In this document: positions 1-9,500 of the stretch, piece by piece | Layout: each line of letters starts with the position of its first letter | Numbering within the stretch: the stretch's first letter is position 1 | Source of the DNA: Bacillota bacterium | Lineage (GTDB): Bacteria; Bacillota; Clostridia; Acetivibrionales; Acetivibrionaceae | Direction of reading: 5' to 3' | Length of the DNA stretch: 22,393 bases | Assembly (NCBI GenBank): GCA_023398495.1 | Contig: JAEWSG010000223.1 | Coordinates: 1-22,393 of the forward strand | The notes under the pieces: model-generated | What the model saw: the letters and a program-made list of their open reading frames with translations, nothing else | Told to the model about the DNA's origin: nothing | Databases searched by the model: none | Translations under genes and position numbers: made by a program

Positions 1-184
1 ACCATCGGCTTCCTTCAGACCCTTTCGTCACCGAAAACGCCCTTGCCTACAGCTTGTCTTCCCATTAGCTAGGTGACAGGTTTTCTTTCAAACCATCGGC
101 TCGGCAACATGCCTCGCGAACTTCAGAGCCAAACAGGACGTTTGGCCCTCAAATTCTTCAAAGCCTTTCTCCAACAAATTGCAC
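1..184 (-). mobile_element. 5' end of a group II intron (domain I), cut by the window edge
   Basis: On the minus strand the segment opens with GTGCAATTTGTTGGAG, which fits the GUGYG-like 5' end of group II introns. It continues with blocks such as GTCACCTAGC, GGTGACGAAAGG and GTCTGAAGGAAGCCGATGG, which I recall from domain I of chloroplast-like bacterial introns. Those blocks are recognised from memory, not aligned. A 7-bp hairpin (GCCAAAC / GTTTGGC, about 129-147) lies in the first part. The intron would run leftward out of the window, so its reverse transcriptase, if any, is not visible. It begins 16 nt after the acetyltransferase stop, so the gene itself is intact. Alternatively this could be another structured non-coding element. 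Confidence 0.55.
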
Positions 185-199
185 CTCAATTATATACAA

Positions 200-748
200 T
201 TATTTCTTGTTAGGATTAGATTTTCTATAATAAAAATATGTATCACTTACCATATTGGCTTGTTTATGTCCGATAGGAATTCTTTTTTCAAACAATTCAA
301 ATCCGCATTTTTCTGCCAATTTATGAGATGGTATATTTTCTTTATCAATCGTCAAAATTAAATATGGAACATCTGAATTTGTAAAACACCAGTCTACCAA
401 AGCAGAAGTAGCTTCACTTCCATAACCTTGTTTATAATAATCATTAGAGATAAAGTATGCAACTTCTACTTCATTTAATGAATCCTCCACTCCCATTCCT
501 ACCATACCAATCATTTTATCCGTATCTTTTAATGCAACAACATATCTCTTGTTCTCATAGATATCAGTTGAATCTTTTTGTGTTTGATGCCAATCGATAT
601 ACCCGTAGTAACATTCTGGAGAACTACCAACTTCAGACCAATCTCTCATAAATCGCACAATGTTTTCTTGTCTAACTATATTAAACAGATCTTCTGCATC
701 TCTTCTTTCAAAGTCTCTTATTACTAGTCTATCTGTTTCTATTCTCAT
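200..748 (-). CDS. GNAT-family N-acetyltransferase (RimJ/RimL-like)
   Basis: A predicted cytoplasmic acetyl-CoA-dependent N-acetyltransferase of 182 residues, a normal size for the family. It opens with MRIETDRLVIRDF, typical of the RimJ/RimL (Acetyltransf_3) branch, which acetylates protein N-termini or small amines including some drugs. The acetyl-CoA loop QGYGSEA is at residues 107-113, and the C-terminal Asn...Ser-x-Lys-x-x-Glu-Lys-Cys-Gly-Phe motif is at about 138-150. The open frame extends upstream to 847, but I chose the ATG at 748 because GGAGG lies 10 nt before it and the family homology begins there. The gene stands alone, with a possible promoter near 1000 and a long leader containing a stable hairpin. 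A likely group II intron starts 16 nt after the stop. The substrate cannot be read from the sequence. Confidence 0.88.
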   Translation of the reverse strand: MRIETDRLVIRDFERRDAEDLFNIVRQENIVRFMRDWSEVGSSPECYYGYIDWHQTQKDSTDIYENKRYVVALKDTDKMIGMVGMGVEDSLNEVEVAYFISNDYYKQGYGSEATSALVDWCFTNSDVPYLILTIDKENIPSHKLAEKCGFELFEKRIPIGHKQANMVSDTYFYYRKSNPNKK

Positions 749-767
749 TATCTTAAATCCTCCAATA

Positions 768-872
768 CTAAAATTCTTCGAAGAAAAACCCTGACAAATC
801 CTCGACACGATGTCGAGGCCTGCCTCCCATTTCAAATAACATCCCATATACGTACCAATTACGTCTATGCAA
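768..872 (-). other. Possible 34-codon leader ORF upstream of the acetyltransferase
   Basis: A TTG codon 6 nt after a strong GGAGG (879-883) opens a 34-residue frame that ends in TAG 19 nt before the acetyltransferase ATG, in a different frame. The peptide starts MHRRNWYVYG and ends with Phe- and Glu-rich residues. The hairpin at 800-818 lies inside it. It could be an attenuator-type leader peptide or an accidental frame; the ribosome binding site is the main support. Confidence 0.25.
800..818 (-). promoter_or_regulatory. Stable hairpin in the acetyltransferase leader
   Basis: A perfect 8-bp GC-rich stem (CCTCGACA / TGTCGAGG) with a 3-nt loop lies 52 nt upstream of the acetyltransferase ATG. 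There is no T-tract after it on the minus strand, so it looks more like a leader RNA structure than a terminator. A second palindrome, TTCTTCGAAGAA, follows at 774-785. Confidence 0.45.
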
Positions 873-914
873 TAATTTCCTCCGCATTAGCGAAAATATT
901 TTCGTCTATGCAAT
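862..914. repeat. 12-bp direct repeat flanking a 14-bp palindrome
   Basis: CGTCTATGCAAT occurs at 862-873 and again at 903-914, 41 bp apart. The perfect palindrome CGAAAATATTTTCG (891-904) lies between them and touches the second copy. It is in the leader or promoter region of the acetyltransferase and could be an operator. No regulator gene is nearby. Confidence 0.45.
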
Positions 915-977
915 TATAGTTTGACTTTTACGCTAATTCATCGGTGAGATGCTTATGCACACGTTTCTTATGATAAA

Positions 978-1006
978 AGTATACATCTGTTTTTGGATAA
1001 AATCAA
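978..1006 (-). promoter_or_regulatory. Possible sigma-A promoter for the acetyltransferase
   Basis: On the minus strand TTGATT (1001-1006) is followed after 17 bp by TATACT (978-983). It would give a leader of about 220 nt before the acetyltransferase ATG, carrying the repeats, hairpin and possible leader ORF. It lies just downstream of the terminator of the preceding operon. Confidence 0.45.
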
Positions 1007-1025
1007 CAATAAAGTAGGTGCAAAA

Positions 1026-1052
1026 AGCTTCGGGGCTCGACGTCCCGAAGCT
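1026..1052 (-). terminator. Rho-independent terminator of the rhs / Gly-rich / Hint operon
   Basis: A 9-bp stem, AGCTTCGGG (1026-1034) with CCCGAAGCT (1044-1052), around a 9-nt loop. On the minus strand a T-tract follows. It sits 36 nt after the stop of the Hint-domain gene and marks the end of the three-gene operon. Confidence 0.85.
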
Positions 1053-1087
1053 CTTAATTTTTGCGAGTATCACGTTATGTAGTCGTT

Positions 1088-2764
1088 TTACGCTCTATTA
1101 CTCTTAAAATCCTCCGACATCCTTTTCAAATCTTCCATAATTTCTAGAGTATCTTTTGAATATGCTGCAAAGGTTTTCTTACTCTCAGCTGTATTCTGAC
1201 ATATAAAATCTCCGGATATAATACCATTAGCAATAAGCAAAGCTCCATTGCAATCAATATTATATACATCATCCTTATAATCAACTGTTGAAATGTTTTC
1301 GATTTTTTCAAGTCCGTCTTCGGTGTGAATCACAGCAGTAATAACTAGATTAGACGCTTTCACCATGCCGATTTCCGTCAATACAGGGTGATCAGCTGTT
1401 AACTGCAATACACGTCCTGTTTCAGTTTCAATACGTATTAGTTTTTCTTCTCTTCCCTTATAAATTTCGGTTACTTTAACGCTGTCTTTGTCAGAAGTCA
1501 TGACCAGATCTCCTATTTCTATTTCACTGATCTTCTTTACGCTGCAATCAGCCATTTGAATAAACGTGTCCTTGTGGAAGCATCCCCACTGAATATAGAT
1601 ATACGGTATGACAACCTTGTTATTGCTTGCCTTATTATACTCTCCACCTGATGGTGGGGTAGCTTCGCTGTTGATACATAAGCCAAGTTCTATAATCATT
1701 TCATTACCATCTTCATCTAATAGCCTTTTTCCGGTGCCATCAAGCATATAACAATCATATCGGAAACTCCATCTAAGTTGACAATCATTTATATAAGTTC
1801 CATCAAAATACTTTGACTTTTCCAAATATGATTTCCAATCCTTATTGAAATCAAAACTCACTTTATAACAATTAGCTGTGTTATCTTTTTCAATTTTACA
1901 ATAATTATTTAACTCTTTTAAGCTCTCATAAGAGTAGGTTACAACTGTTTGTTCATTATAAATAAGCTGAAGCCCTATTACGCTGGAAATACCTTTTGGT
2001 TCAAGAATCGGTGACAATTTAAAATAGCCTGAGATCGGTATAACCGTTTTAACATATTTTTCATCTACACTTATATCGTTACCGGTATAAAAATAGTCAG
2101 TCTTCTCACCATTTTTGGGTGTTCTGTCATAAACTATATTTATATACTTATTTGACACATTTTCGCTCTTTATTTTGGGAGCATTTACAACAAATTCGCT
2201 AACACTGCTCTGACCGTTCAACAATGTGTAATTTGAAGTCTGTAAGGAACTTGAACCGCAAGTCCCATCAGGATAAACATAATAATATTTTGTTGATGCC
2301 TTTATTTTATGGTCATCATATTCTACTACTTCCGACACCTTGCTTTTTAAGGTACTCAATAAATCTGTATATTCAATATAAGTGCTGTCTGAAGCAAGCA
2401 TTCCCGTTTTCTCATCGATCATTTCCGAAGTTACCATTATCATTGTGGCATTTTTTACAGTCGCTGTGGAATCACATGCTATGAATTTGTCAGGTGAAGC
2501 CATTATATTACTTTTTAATTGTTTGTTTGAAACGTCAGATATTCCTTCTATCCTTATGGCACCCATGTTAAAGCCTATATTTTTTGAATCATCTGTACTT
2601 TCTTCATATTGATTTGCTGCCATTAATTTTTTCTGTGTCTTAACAACGGCGTTGTATAGGGCAGGATATTTTTCCTTTGCGGTTGCAGCACCACCAAAGT
2701 CTTCAAAAAACGCTTCAACATGCTCCTGTTTTCTTAAATCCAGTTTTACACCGTGATTTTCCAT
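1088..2764 (-). CDS. Protein with C-terminal Hint (intein-like) domain
   Basis: A 558-residue protein without signal peptide or membrane segment. Residues 1-394 are an unrecognised, probably beta-rich region. A Hint self-processing domain follows at about 395-524. It begins at Cys395 (CFHKDTFIQMADC), the position of the intein nucleophile. It has the block-B motif TADHPVLT with its His, and it ends at Gln-Asn524 with Thr525 next, where inteins carry Asn and a Cys/Ser/Thr. Hint domains in this setting catalyse protein cleavage or splicing. Only 34 helical, charged residues follow, so any released C-terminal piece would be small. The ATG is 2 nt after the upstream stop, with GGGGAGG 7 nt before it, so it is co-translated with the Gly-rich gene. 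The role is unknown; polymorphic-toxin processing is possible from context. Confidence 0.82.
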   Translation of the reverse strand: MENHGVKLDLRKQEHVEAFFEDFGGAATAKEKYPALYNAVVKTQKKLMAANQYEESTDDSKNIGFNMGAIRIEGISDVSNKQLKSNIMASPDKFIACDSTATVKNATMIMVTSEMIDEKTGMLASDSTYIEYTDLLSTLKSKVSEVVEYDDHKIKASTKYYYVYPDGTCGSSSLQTSNYTLLNGQSSVSEFVVNAPKIKSENVSNKYINIVYDRTPKNGEKTDYFYTGNDISVDEKYVKTVIPISGYFKLSPILEPKGISSVIGLQLIYNEQTVVTYSYESLKELNNYCKIEKDNTANCYKVSFDFNKDWKSYLEKSKYFDGTYINDCQLRWSFRYDCYMLDGTGKRLLDEDGNEMIIELGLCINSEATPPSGGEYNKASNNKVVIPYIYIQWGCFHKDTFIQMADCSVKKISEIEIGDLVMTSDKDSVKVTEIYKGREEKLIRIETETGRVLQLTADHPVLTEIGMVKASNLVITAVIHTEDGLEKIENISTVDYKDDVYNIDCNGALLIANGIISGDFICQNTAESKKTFAAYSKDTLEIMEDLKRMSEDFKSNRA

Positions 2765-2766
2765 TA

Positions 2767-3534
2767 TTATTCCTCCCCTAGCTTTACTAATGTTATTTTT
2801 CCTGCCTTGCCCTCGAGACCGCGATTCCCTCGATTTCCATTCTTACCGTTTTCAATATTGGAACTATATGCTCCGTTTTTTCCTGCAACCCCACCACTTC
2901 CACCTTCACCCGGCACACCCGGTTCATTTTTAGTCAAAATTTCTTTACCTTTGGTCGTACCCCATTTTATAGTAAGATTACATCCGTCTCCACCATTGCC
3001 ACCGTCTCCACCTTTGCCACCATCGCCGCCTTTACCGCCCTGTACGCTATCTTCTTCACCATCACCGCCATTGCCGCCTTTGCCACCTGCTCCTCCGTTT
3101 CCACCCTTGCTTCCGATATTAAGTATTGATAAATCTATCTGTGTATCCTTAATAACCAAGGTCAAATCAGAACGAGGATAACCCTTTTTGCCGGATGTTC
3201 CTTCACCGCCATTTCCACCATTGGCTCCTGACCCTCCGCTTCCTCCGTCTCCTCCACTTTTCCCGTCTTCTCCGTCTCTTCCGGTCACAATGATATCATA
3301 GTCCCAGCCCTGTGTCCGAGTTACCATTTTCGTCATTTCAGGTCTAGCAATATTAATTGAATCATCATACCTGAGAATTTTGTTAACAGTAAATTTTGAA
3401 CCACATCTAATTTCAATGTAACCTCCCTGTTCAAAATATATTGTGTCATATTCCATAGGCTGGCTTGTGTCCGACACAATTAAAGGAAAGTCTTTCGATA
3501 CCACGGTAATTCTTTTCGCTGCTGTTTCATACAT
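2767..3534 (-). CDS. Collagen-like Gly-rich repeat protein
   Basis: A 255-residue protein with no signal peptide and no family I can name. Residues 1-84 form a non-repetitive N-terminal domain. Three Gly-rich tracts made of GGxGG/GxGG triplets follow (about 85-117, 141-184 and 205-246), separated by short beta-strand-like segments with hydrophobic residues. It contains two Cys (44 and 185). Such tracts may form collagen-like or polyglycine-helix bundles; that is inference. I chose the ATG at 3534 because GGAGGG sits 7 nt upstream; an ATG five codons earlier overlaps that ribosome binding site. It is the middle gene of the operon, 37 nt after the rhs stop and 2 nt before the Hint gene, so it probably works with one or both. 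Confidence 0.8.
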   Translation of the reverse strand: MYETAAKRITVVSKDFPLIVSDTSQPMEYDTIYFEQGGYIEIRCGSKFTVNKILRYDDSINIARPEMTKMVTRTQGWDYDIIVTGRDGEDGKSGGDGGSGGSGANGGNGGEGTSGKKGYPRSDLTLVIKDTQIDLSILNIGSKGGNGGAGGKGGNGGDGEEDSVQGGKGGDGGKGGDGGNGGDGCNLTIKWGTTKGKEILTKNEPGVPGEGGSGGVAGKNGAYSSNIENGKNGNRGNRGLEGKAGKITLVKLGEE

Positions 3535-3571
3535 ATTTATTCCCTCCATTTACATAATAGTATTTTATTTG

Positions 3572-6500
3572 TTACTGAAATTTACATATCCAGCCTGCCC
3601 ATTTATGAACCAGTGATGGTGTCCTTATCCATATAGGCATATTGATGCCTCCTCCTGCAAGCCTGTCTATTGAATAAGTTGTGCAGTTAGGGCCAAACAA
3701 ATTTGTTTCTCTTAACCTTGGTGCAGCATTATAATCCAAATTGATCCGCCCACCATTATGATTAAATCTTCCTATTGTACTTCTGTTTACCTGCATAGCA
3801 TGTTCACCTAGACTTCTATTGTATTGATTAGGTATATATGCATGATTGTTAGCCACCACACCCCGCCCATTTCCACCTGGCAAATAGCTATAGTCTGCAT
3901 ATCTTTTTGGGTTTAAGGCGTCTTCATAGGTTGTGTGAAGATGTCCAAATCTCCCAATCCTATAATTTTCTACACCGATAGTATTTTCAGCATTACGTCC
4001 TATAAATGCCCTGTTATTGCGTAACGAACTACTCATGCCTGAGAATCCTGCAGCAACTCCGCCAACGGCACATCCTATAGTAACATTCATTGCCCAGTTA
4101 TCAAAGAAATCGCGAGAGTGATTTATATTAATTAGACCATTCGATATAAGCGAATCTGTTCCACCAACTACAATTCCGACACCTATATCAATAAGGCCTG
4201 AGGCGGTGGCCCCGATAACCGGAGTAATTGCAGTTATTCCAGCACCAACTCCTGCCCCTACTACTCCTCCGATAAAACCAATTCCGCCATATATCAGGCA
4301 ATCTACAATGTCAAAATCATTATTAATGGCAGAAGTTATGCCGTAAGTCGTGACGCCAATTCCTGCTCCAATCAGTCCTGCTCCCAAAAGCCCAAGTGCT
4401 ACTCCGGCACCTGAACCCATTCCGGCTGTCCCGATTGCAATTGCTGCACCCACTCCAATAATTACGATACCTACAACCATACTTAGTATTGATCCTAATG
4501 AAATAGCTCCATCAGGGTCAAAATAATTTACCCAGTCGGCACCACCGTAGATATAAGGACTTGCGTGCTGGTTTTCCGGATCAATATTAAGAAACCTTCC
4601 GGTGGTTGGATCATACAATCTATATCTCATTCTGTATAATCCAATTTCTTCTTCATATCTTGCTGAAGTAAAACGGATGGGTATCAGTTCATTTATTGAA
4701 GGATCCAATATCCTATTATCCTCAAAATTCCCAAAGGGATCATAACTGAACACTGCCAGAATATTTTCTCCATCATATATTTCACGCACTGACGATTGAT
4801 AATCTTTTATAAGATAATAAACTTTTTTATTATAAATTTGAGCCATCATACCGTTGGCACCATATACACAGATTGTCCTTTTTCCATCTCTTAGCTCACT
4901 GAGAACTCTGCCCTTGGCATCATTGTTTACATAGGTCGTTCCTCTGCTATCAGTGAAAGAAGTATTCCCCTGTGCACCATAGGTATATGAGATACTCTTA
5001 GCTCCTTTGCTGACGCATTTTACTTTGTTCAAAACATTATCATACTCTAAAGAAATTCCAGAAGCTTTTATCAGGTCTATATTACCTGAATCATCATATT
5101 GAAAAGCTGTTTCTTTACACGATAGCAATCTGTTAGTACCTGACTCATATGTGAATACTGTAGAACCATTCTCGCCTGTCTGGTTTCCATTTGCATCAAA
5201 CTCAAGAGTATATTTTTTATTACCCTTTATATATCCGCTTAATCTACCATATGTATCGTAGGTATAATTGCAGGTAATTTCCTTCTGTATGGAATCAGGT
5301 ACATTTTTCAAAAATCTGCTGGTACATTTTGTGATTCTTCCACCTAACCCTGCTTTTTCTGATGTTCCATCATATTCTAACTCTTGTTCAAAAAATCCAT
5401 CCTTTAGTTTTCTAAGCCACATTGCAGAATCATATAAATACTGTCTGTATAGCTCATTGCTCTGTCCAGGCAAAAATCTTTCTTCCGAAACATTTCCTTC
5501 TGCCAGATACGAACAGGAATAAATGATATTATCCATATAGCTTACTCCAACTAATCTGGACTGTATATCATACTTATAACCAATTCTCTCACAATCAGTA
5601 TCACCAAAGGAATATTCAAGGACATTTCCTGCTTTATCATACTCCATCCTTACAACATCTACATTATTATCTGATGTGGTTGTCTTCCGACAAATATTTC
5701 CCTGGTCGTCGTAAGCATATTCTTCTTTCGTTTCTAAAATTCCGTTATCATTATAGGTCTCAATACAATGCAACCTTCTTACAAGGGATATTTCTTTCCC
5801 GTCACCATCATAATAATATTTTAGCCGGGGGATAGCATTTTCGGGTGCAACTCCAATTAATTCAGCTTCCTTCGATAGACGCTCTTCATCCCATACGCCT
5901 TTTACCAGTCCCTCTTCGAGCTCCCTTGTATATTTGTCATACACATAATATAGATATTGGTTGGCATTGAAATCTGTCTTTTTGAACCTAAGCTTTCCCG
6001 CTCTGTCATATATAAATTTAACTGTCCCTGTATCAGGTTCCTTTTGAGATATCAGCCGACCCAATCCATCATAAACATACTCACTTACATATTTGTGATT
6101 TTCTTTAATATCAGTGAAATAATTCGGATAATAAACATGCCTCAGGTTTCCATTATAATCATATTCATATTTCATTACCTGTGTAGAATTATCCTCAGTG
6201 TTGTTTTTACTTAATGACATTACCTTGTTATCAAAAGCGTCCATTACTTCAATTCTTACAATATTATCCGGTGTTGAATTTACCTTTAACGTATAGGCTT
6301 TTTCTTTTAATCCAAACAGTTCATCATTGTTGGTATAGCTTCCAAAACGAGCTGTATTCCTCCCCCCTTTAATAGCCCTGCTTGTGCCGGCCTGACCTAT
6401 TTCGAGAGGTTCGGGGCTTGGTGCGATGCTGCTTCTTATCTGGCTATATGAAAACCCATTATCTTCAGGATATGCTTCTACTATTTCTCCTTCCATCAAA

Positions 6501-9500
6501 CCGGTATTCCAGTCATAGGAAGTTACTAGATTATTTCGGTACTGCCACATTTCACCTTCAAGATGTATCTTCTTCGTCGTTATTTCCGCTTGGCCAAGCT
6601 TGTTAAATACTGTTTGGCCGGCAACTATTCCGGTTTCTGTTACCCCAATATCCTGATGAGGCTTTCCTGAATAATCCGTATAAGAAAGCACTATCTTTGG
6701 TTCTTTGCAGTAACCTATACATATAAGGTCTTCAACCTTTTCAGCTTTTAGCACAGTCTGACATGTCTTACTGAAAGCTTGTATCCCTGAATAAATTATT
6801 ACATCTTCGCACGAAAACTGGACTCTGTTTCCCACTTTTAAGAAAAGATAATGTTTACCCTCTGGTTTTGAAGTCTTCGAGATAATATTACCATCATATG
6901 TAATTATCCATTCAGTGTCTGATGCCTCAATATTAAATTCACCATATGATATTGCTTGCTTACCTTGGTGTACGGCAAAGAATAAAGCCAGATTTTTATC
7001 CTTTTGAAAGGTCCACACACTGTTCTCCCTCTGCCAGCATTCTGTGTTTTCAAGGTCTTGTTCCAACCACTGGAAGCAACCTCCCTTTGGCATCTCAATG
7101 GACATTGTTTCATCCAATGCACGATTTGTCTGTTTCCTCCCATAGCATTTTCTCGAATATCCGATAAATGTGCCGTCATCTCCTGCTGTGGCAATTGCGT
7201 TATGAAACCTGTCATAAAATATTCTTGCTCCCTGCCCAAAATTTTTATGGGAAGCAGTTTGAATCATTAAATCAGTCGAATACACATAGGCTTCACCCTG
7301 AGATAATACTGGCGATAAAAACAGAGCATCCACATATAAATTCTCTATTCCGCTTATGGTTATAGTAAATGATCCTTTTTCCTTTTTAAGATTCGACAGT
7401 ATGGCATTTACTCGTTTCCACTTACCCTTTGTAGAAGGGTAAGATAAAACCTGCTGATTACCTAAACTTCCCCAGGTTATATAAAATTCATTATTCGTTT
7501 TTACGGCAAAGGATATTCTGCTGTCAGTTCCGTTTCTCATTATATTTACTGACATTTTATTATTTTTCTCTATAACTGCACTTTGTGTTCCGCTAAATTT
7601 TTCACTCTTTACAAGATAATCACTTAAGCTGCCATTTTCCATGCTGATCTTCTGACAAGCTTCATATGGCTCAAAACCACAATAGTAGACTTCTTCTAAG
7701 ACCGCATTGTCAAATTTTGCAGTAATGAACTTATTATGTTTGTCATAAAGATAAACCGTACTAAGACCTTCAATATCTTCTTCACATACCTTGTCACAAT
7801 TTACATTGACCTTTGTGATCCGGTTACTGCATATCCAGTTACCCTCATCTTTTGTGTAATCTCCGGTTTTATCCCAGATAAGGCTTTCACTCTGATAATG
7901 GTGTCCGTCCGAATCATATTCATACTTATACCTGTTTACTTCAAGTACCTCACCTGAAACTTCTTCTTTTTTAATGGTCATACTTATATCAGATAACGCA
8001 TTTTTTTGAAGGAGCTTTTCATTTTCCTCCCACAGATAACGGATTTCATTGCTTATTCTGACTTCGTTACCCTGAACATCCGTTCCTATCTGAGTAACTT
8101 TCTTCTTTAAATTGAATTTATCTTCATATTCAATAACAGTGATTTTTTTCATCTCCGATACTGTGTTTCTTTCGCTGCAATCTTTAGTTGAGTATGAACG
8201 AAGATACTTTGAATCAGTAATTTTAGTTTGGCAGATATTAAATCCCAATGTGTCCATAGCTTTTAGCCAATTTTCTGAAGCAGCTACCATTTTACCTTCA
8301 CCGTTATATTCCCGGCTGCAAGACAGTCTTCCACACATATGACTGTAGTATAGCTTTACATTTGTATACTCATCATCAGGATAATCGTAAACCTCTGTAC
8401 CTGCTCCATTAAAATACCTGTATTCTGTCTTTCCGCTCGAACCATCTTCACTGACAGGACACAGACAGGTACACTGCATAGCAGCCTTACCTCCCTCAAG
8501 CCTTGCAGTTTCAAGATTATAAAGTATATTGATATTTTCCTTTTCAAAACCATTATCACATATAACACGCTTTAAAAGTATTGTACTATGTTTATCACTA
8601 TACTTCTTTTCCTGCAACTGATAAAAATTAACAGCTGCCGTGCCGCCAACAGAGTTAAAGGTATAAAACGCACTTGAAGCGGCCTGAAAACCACTTGACC
8701 TTTCCATATCAATCCGTTCTCCATCACAGATTTTTACCTGTGAACAAAGATTATTGTTTTCAAAAGGTATCTGATAGACCCTGTCATAACCTTTCAACTG
8801 ATATAACAAATATCCGCCTTCCATATCTATCTGGACATTTTCGTAATCGGTATTTTCCTCAAGGTAACCAATACAATTCCACGATTCGTCAACATTTCTT
8901 GTAAATATTTTTCTACCCAATACAGCATACTCATCTACAATTAATGGCTGACATATTCCATCAATCTGGTATAAATCCTCCGATTGGGGAACCCCGTCTC
9001 TTGTCCATTCCTGAGTATAAGGATCAAACTTCATAGAATAAAAACGCTGAACACCTTCCAAATTTTCCACGCCTGACACAACATCTGAGCCGTACGCATA
9101 TCTGTACTCGCCACCAGGTTTGGTATCTAGTAACCTGAGTGCCTTCCATCCATTAGGGCAGTATCTGTATACATTTTCAGCATACCCTATCATTGTATCT
9201 GTTGCCACAGCGTAAAAGTATTGATTTTTTATATCATCTTTATATTCAAAATCATGAACTTCATATTTTGTAAATCTGAAATGATCAGTCCATGCCAGCA
9301 ATACCAGCGTTGTCTTTACTATATTGTCTTTGTATGTGATAAAGCAGGCACCTGCCTGTGAGTATCTTATAGACCAAACATAATCACTCATTACCAGTTT
9401 CCAGTCAACATTTACACTAACATCTATCGTATCACCAAACTGCCATTCATGGTCCTCGTCAGAATAAAAGCTCATTAGTCGGACCCGGCTGCTGCCACTG

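Noticed and set aside
179..189. TTGCACCTCAA also present at 20705-20715, as if an attachment site or a second intron start
   Set aside because: The match stops at 11 bp, and the sequence beyond the second copy has no intron blocks; likely chance.
2753..3181. Pro-rich plus-strand ORF of 142 codons
   Set aside because: It is the mirror of the Gly-rich gene: Gly codons read as Pro on the other strand. No ribosome binding site.
6904..7239. 111-codon minus-strand ORF inside rhs
   Set aside because: It is out of frame within a continuous, well-supported gene, with no ribosome binding site.
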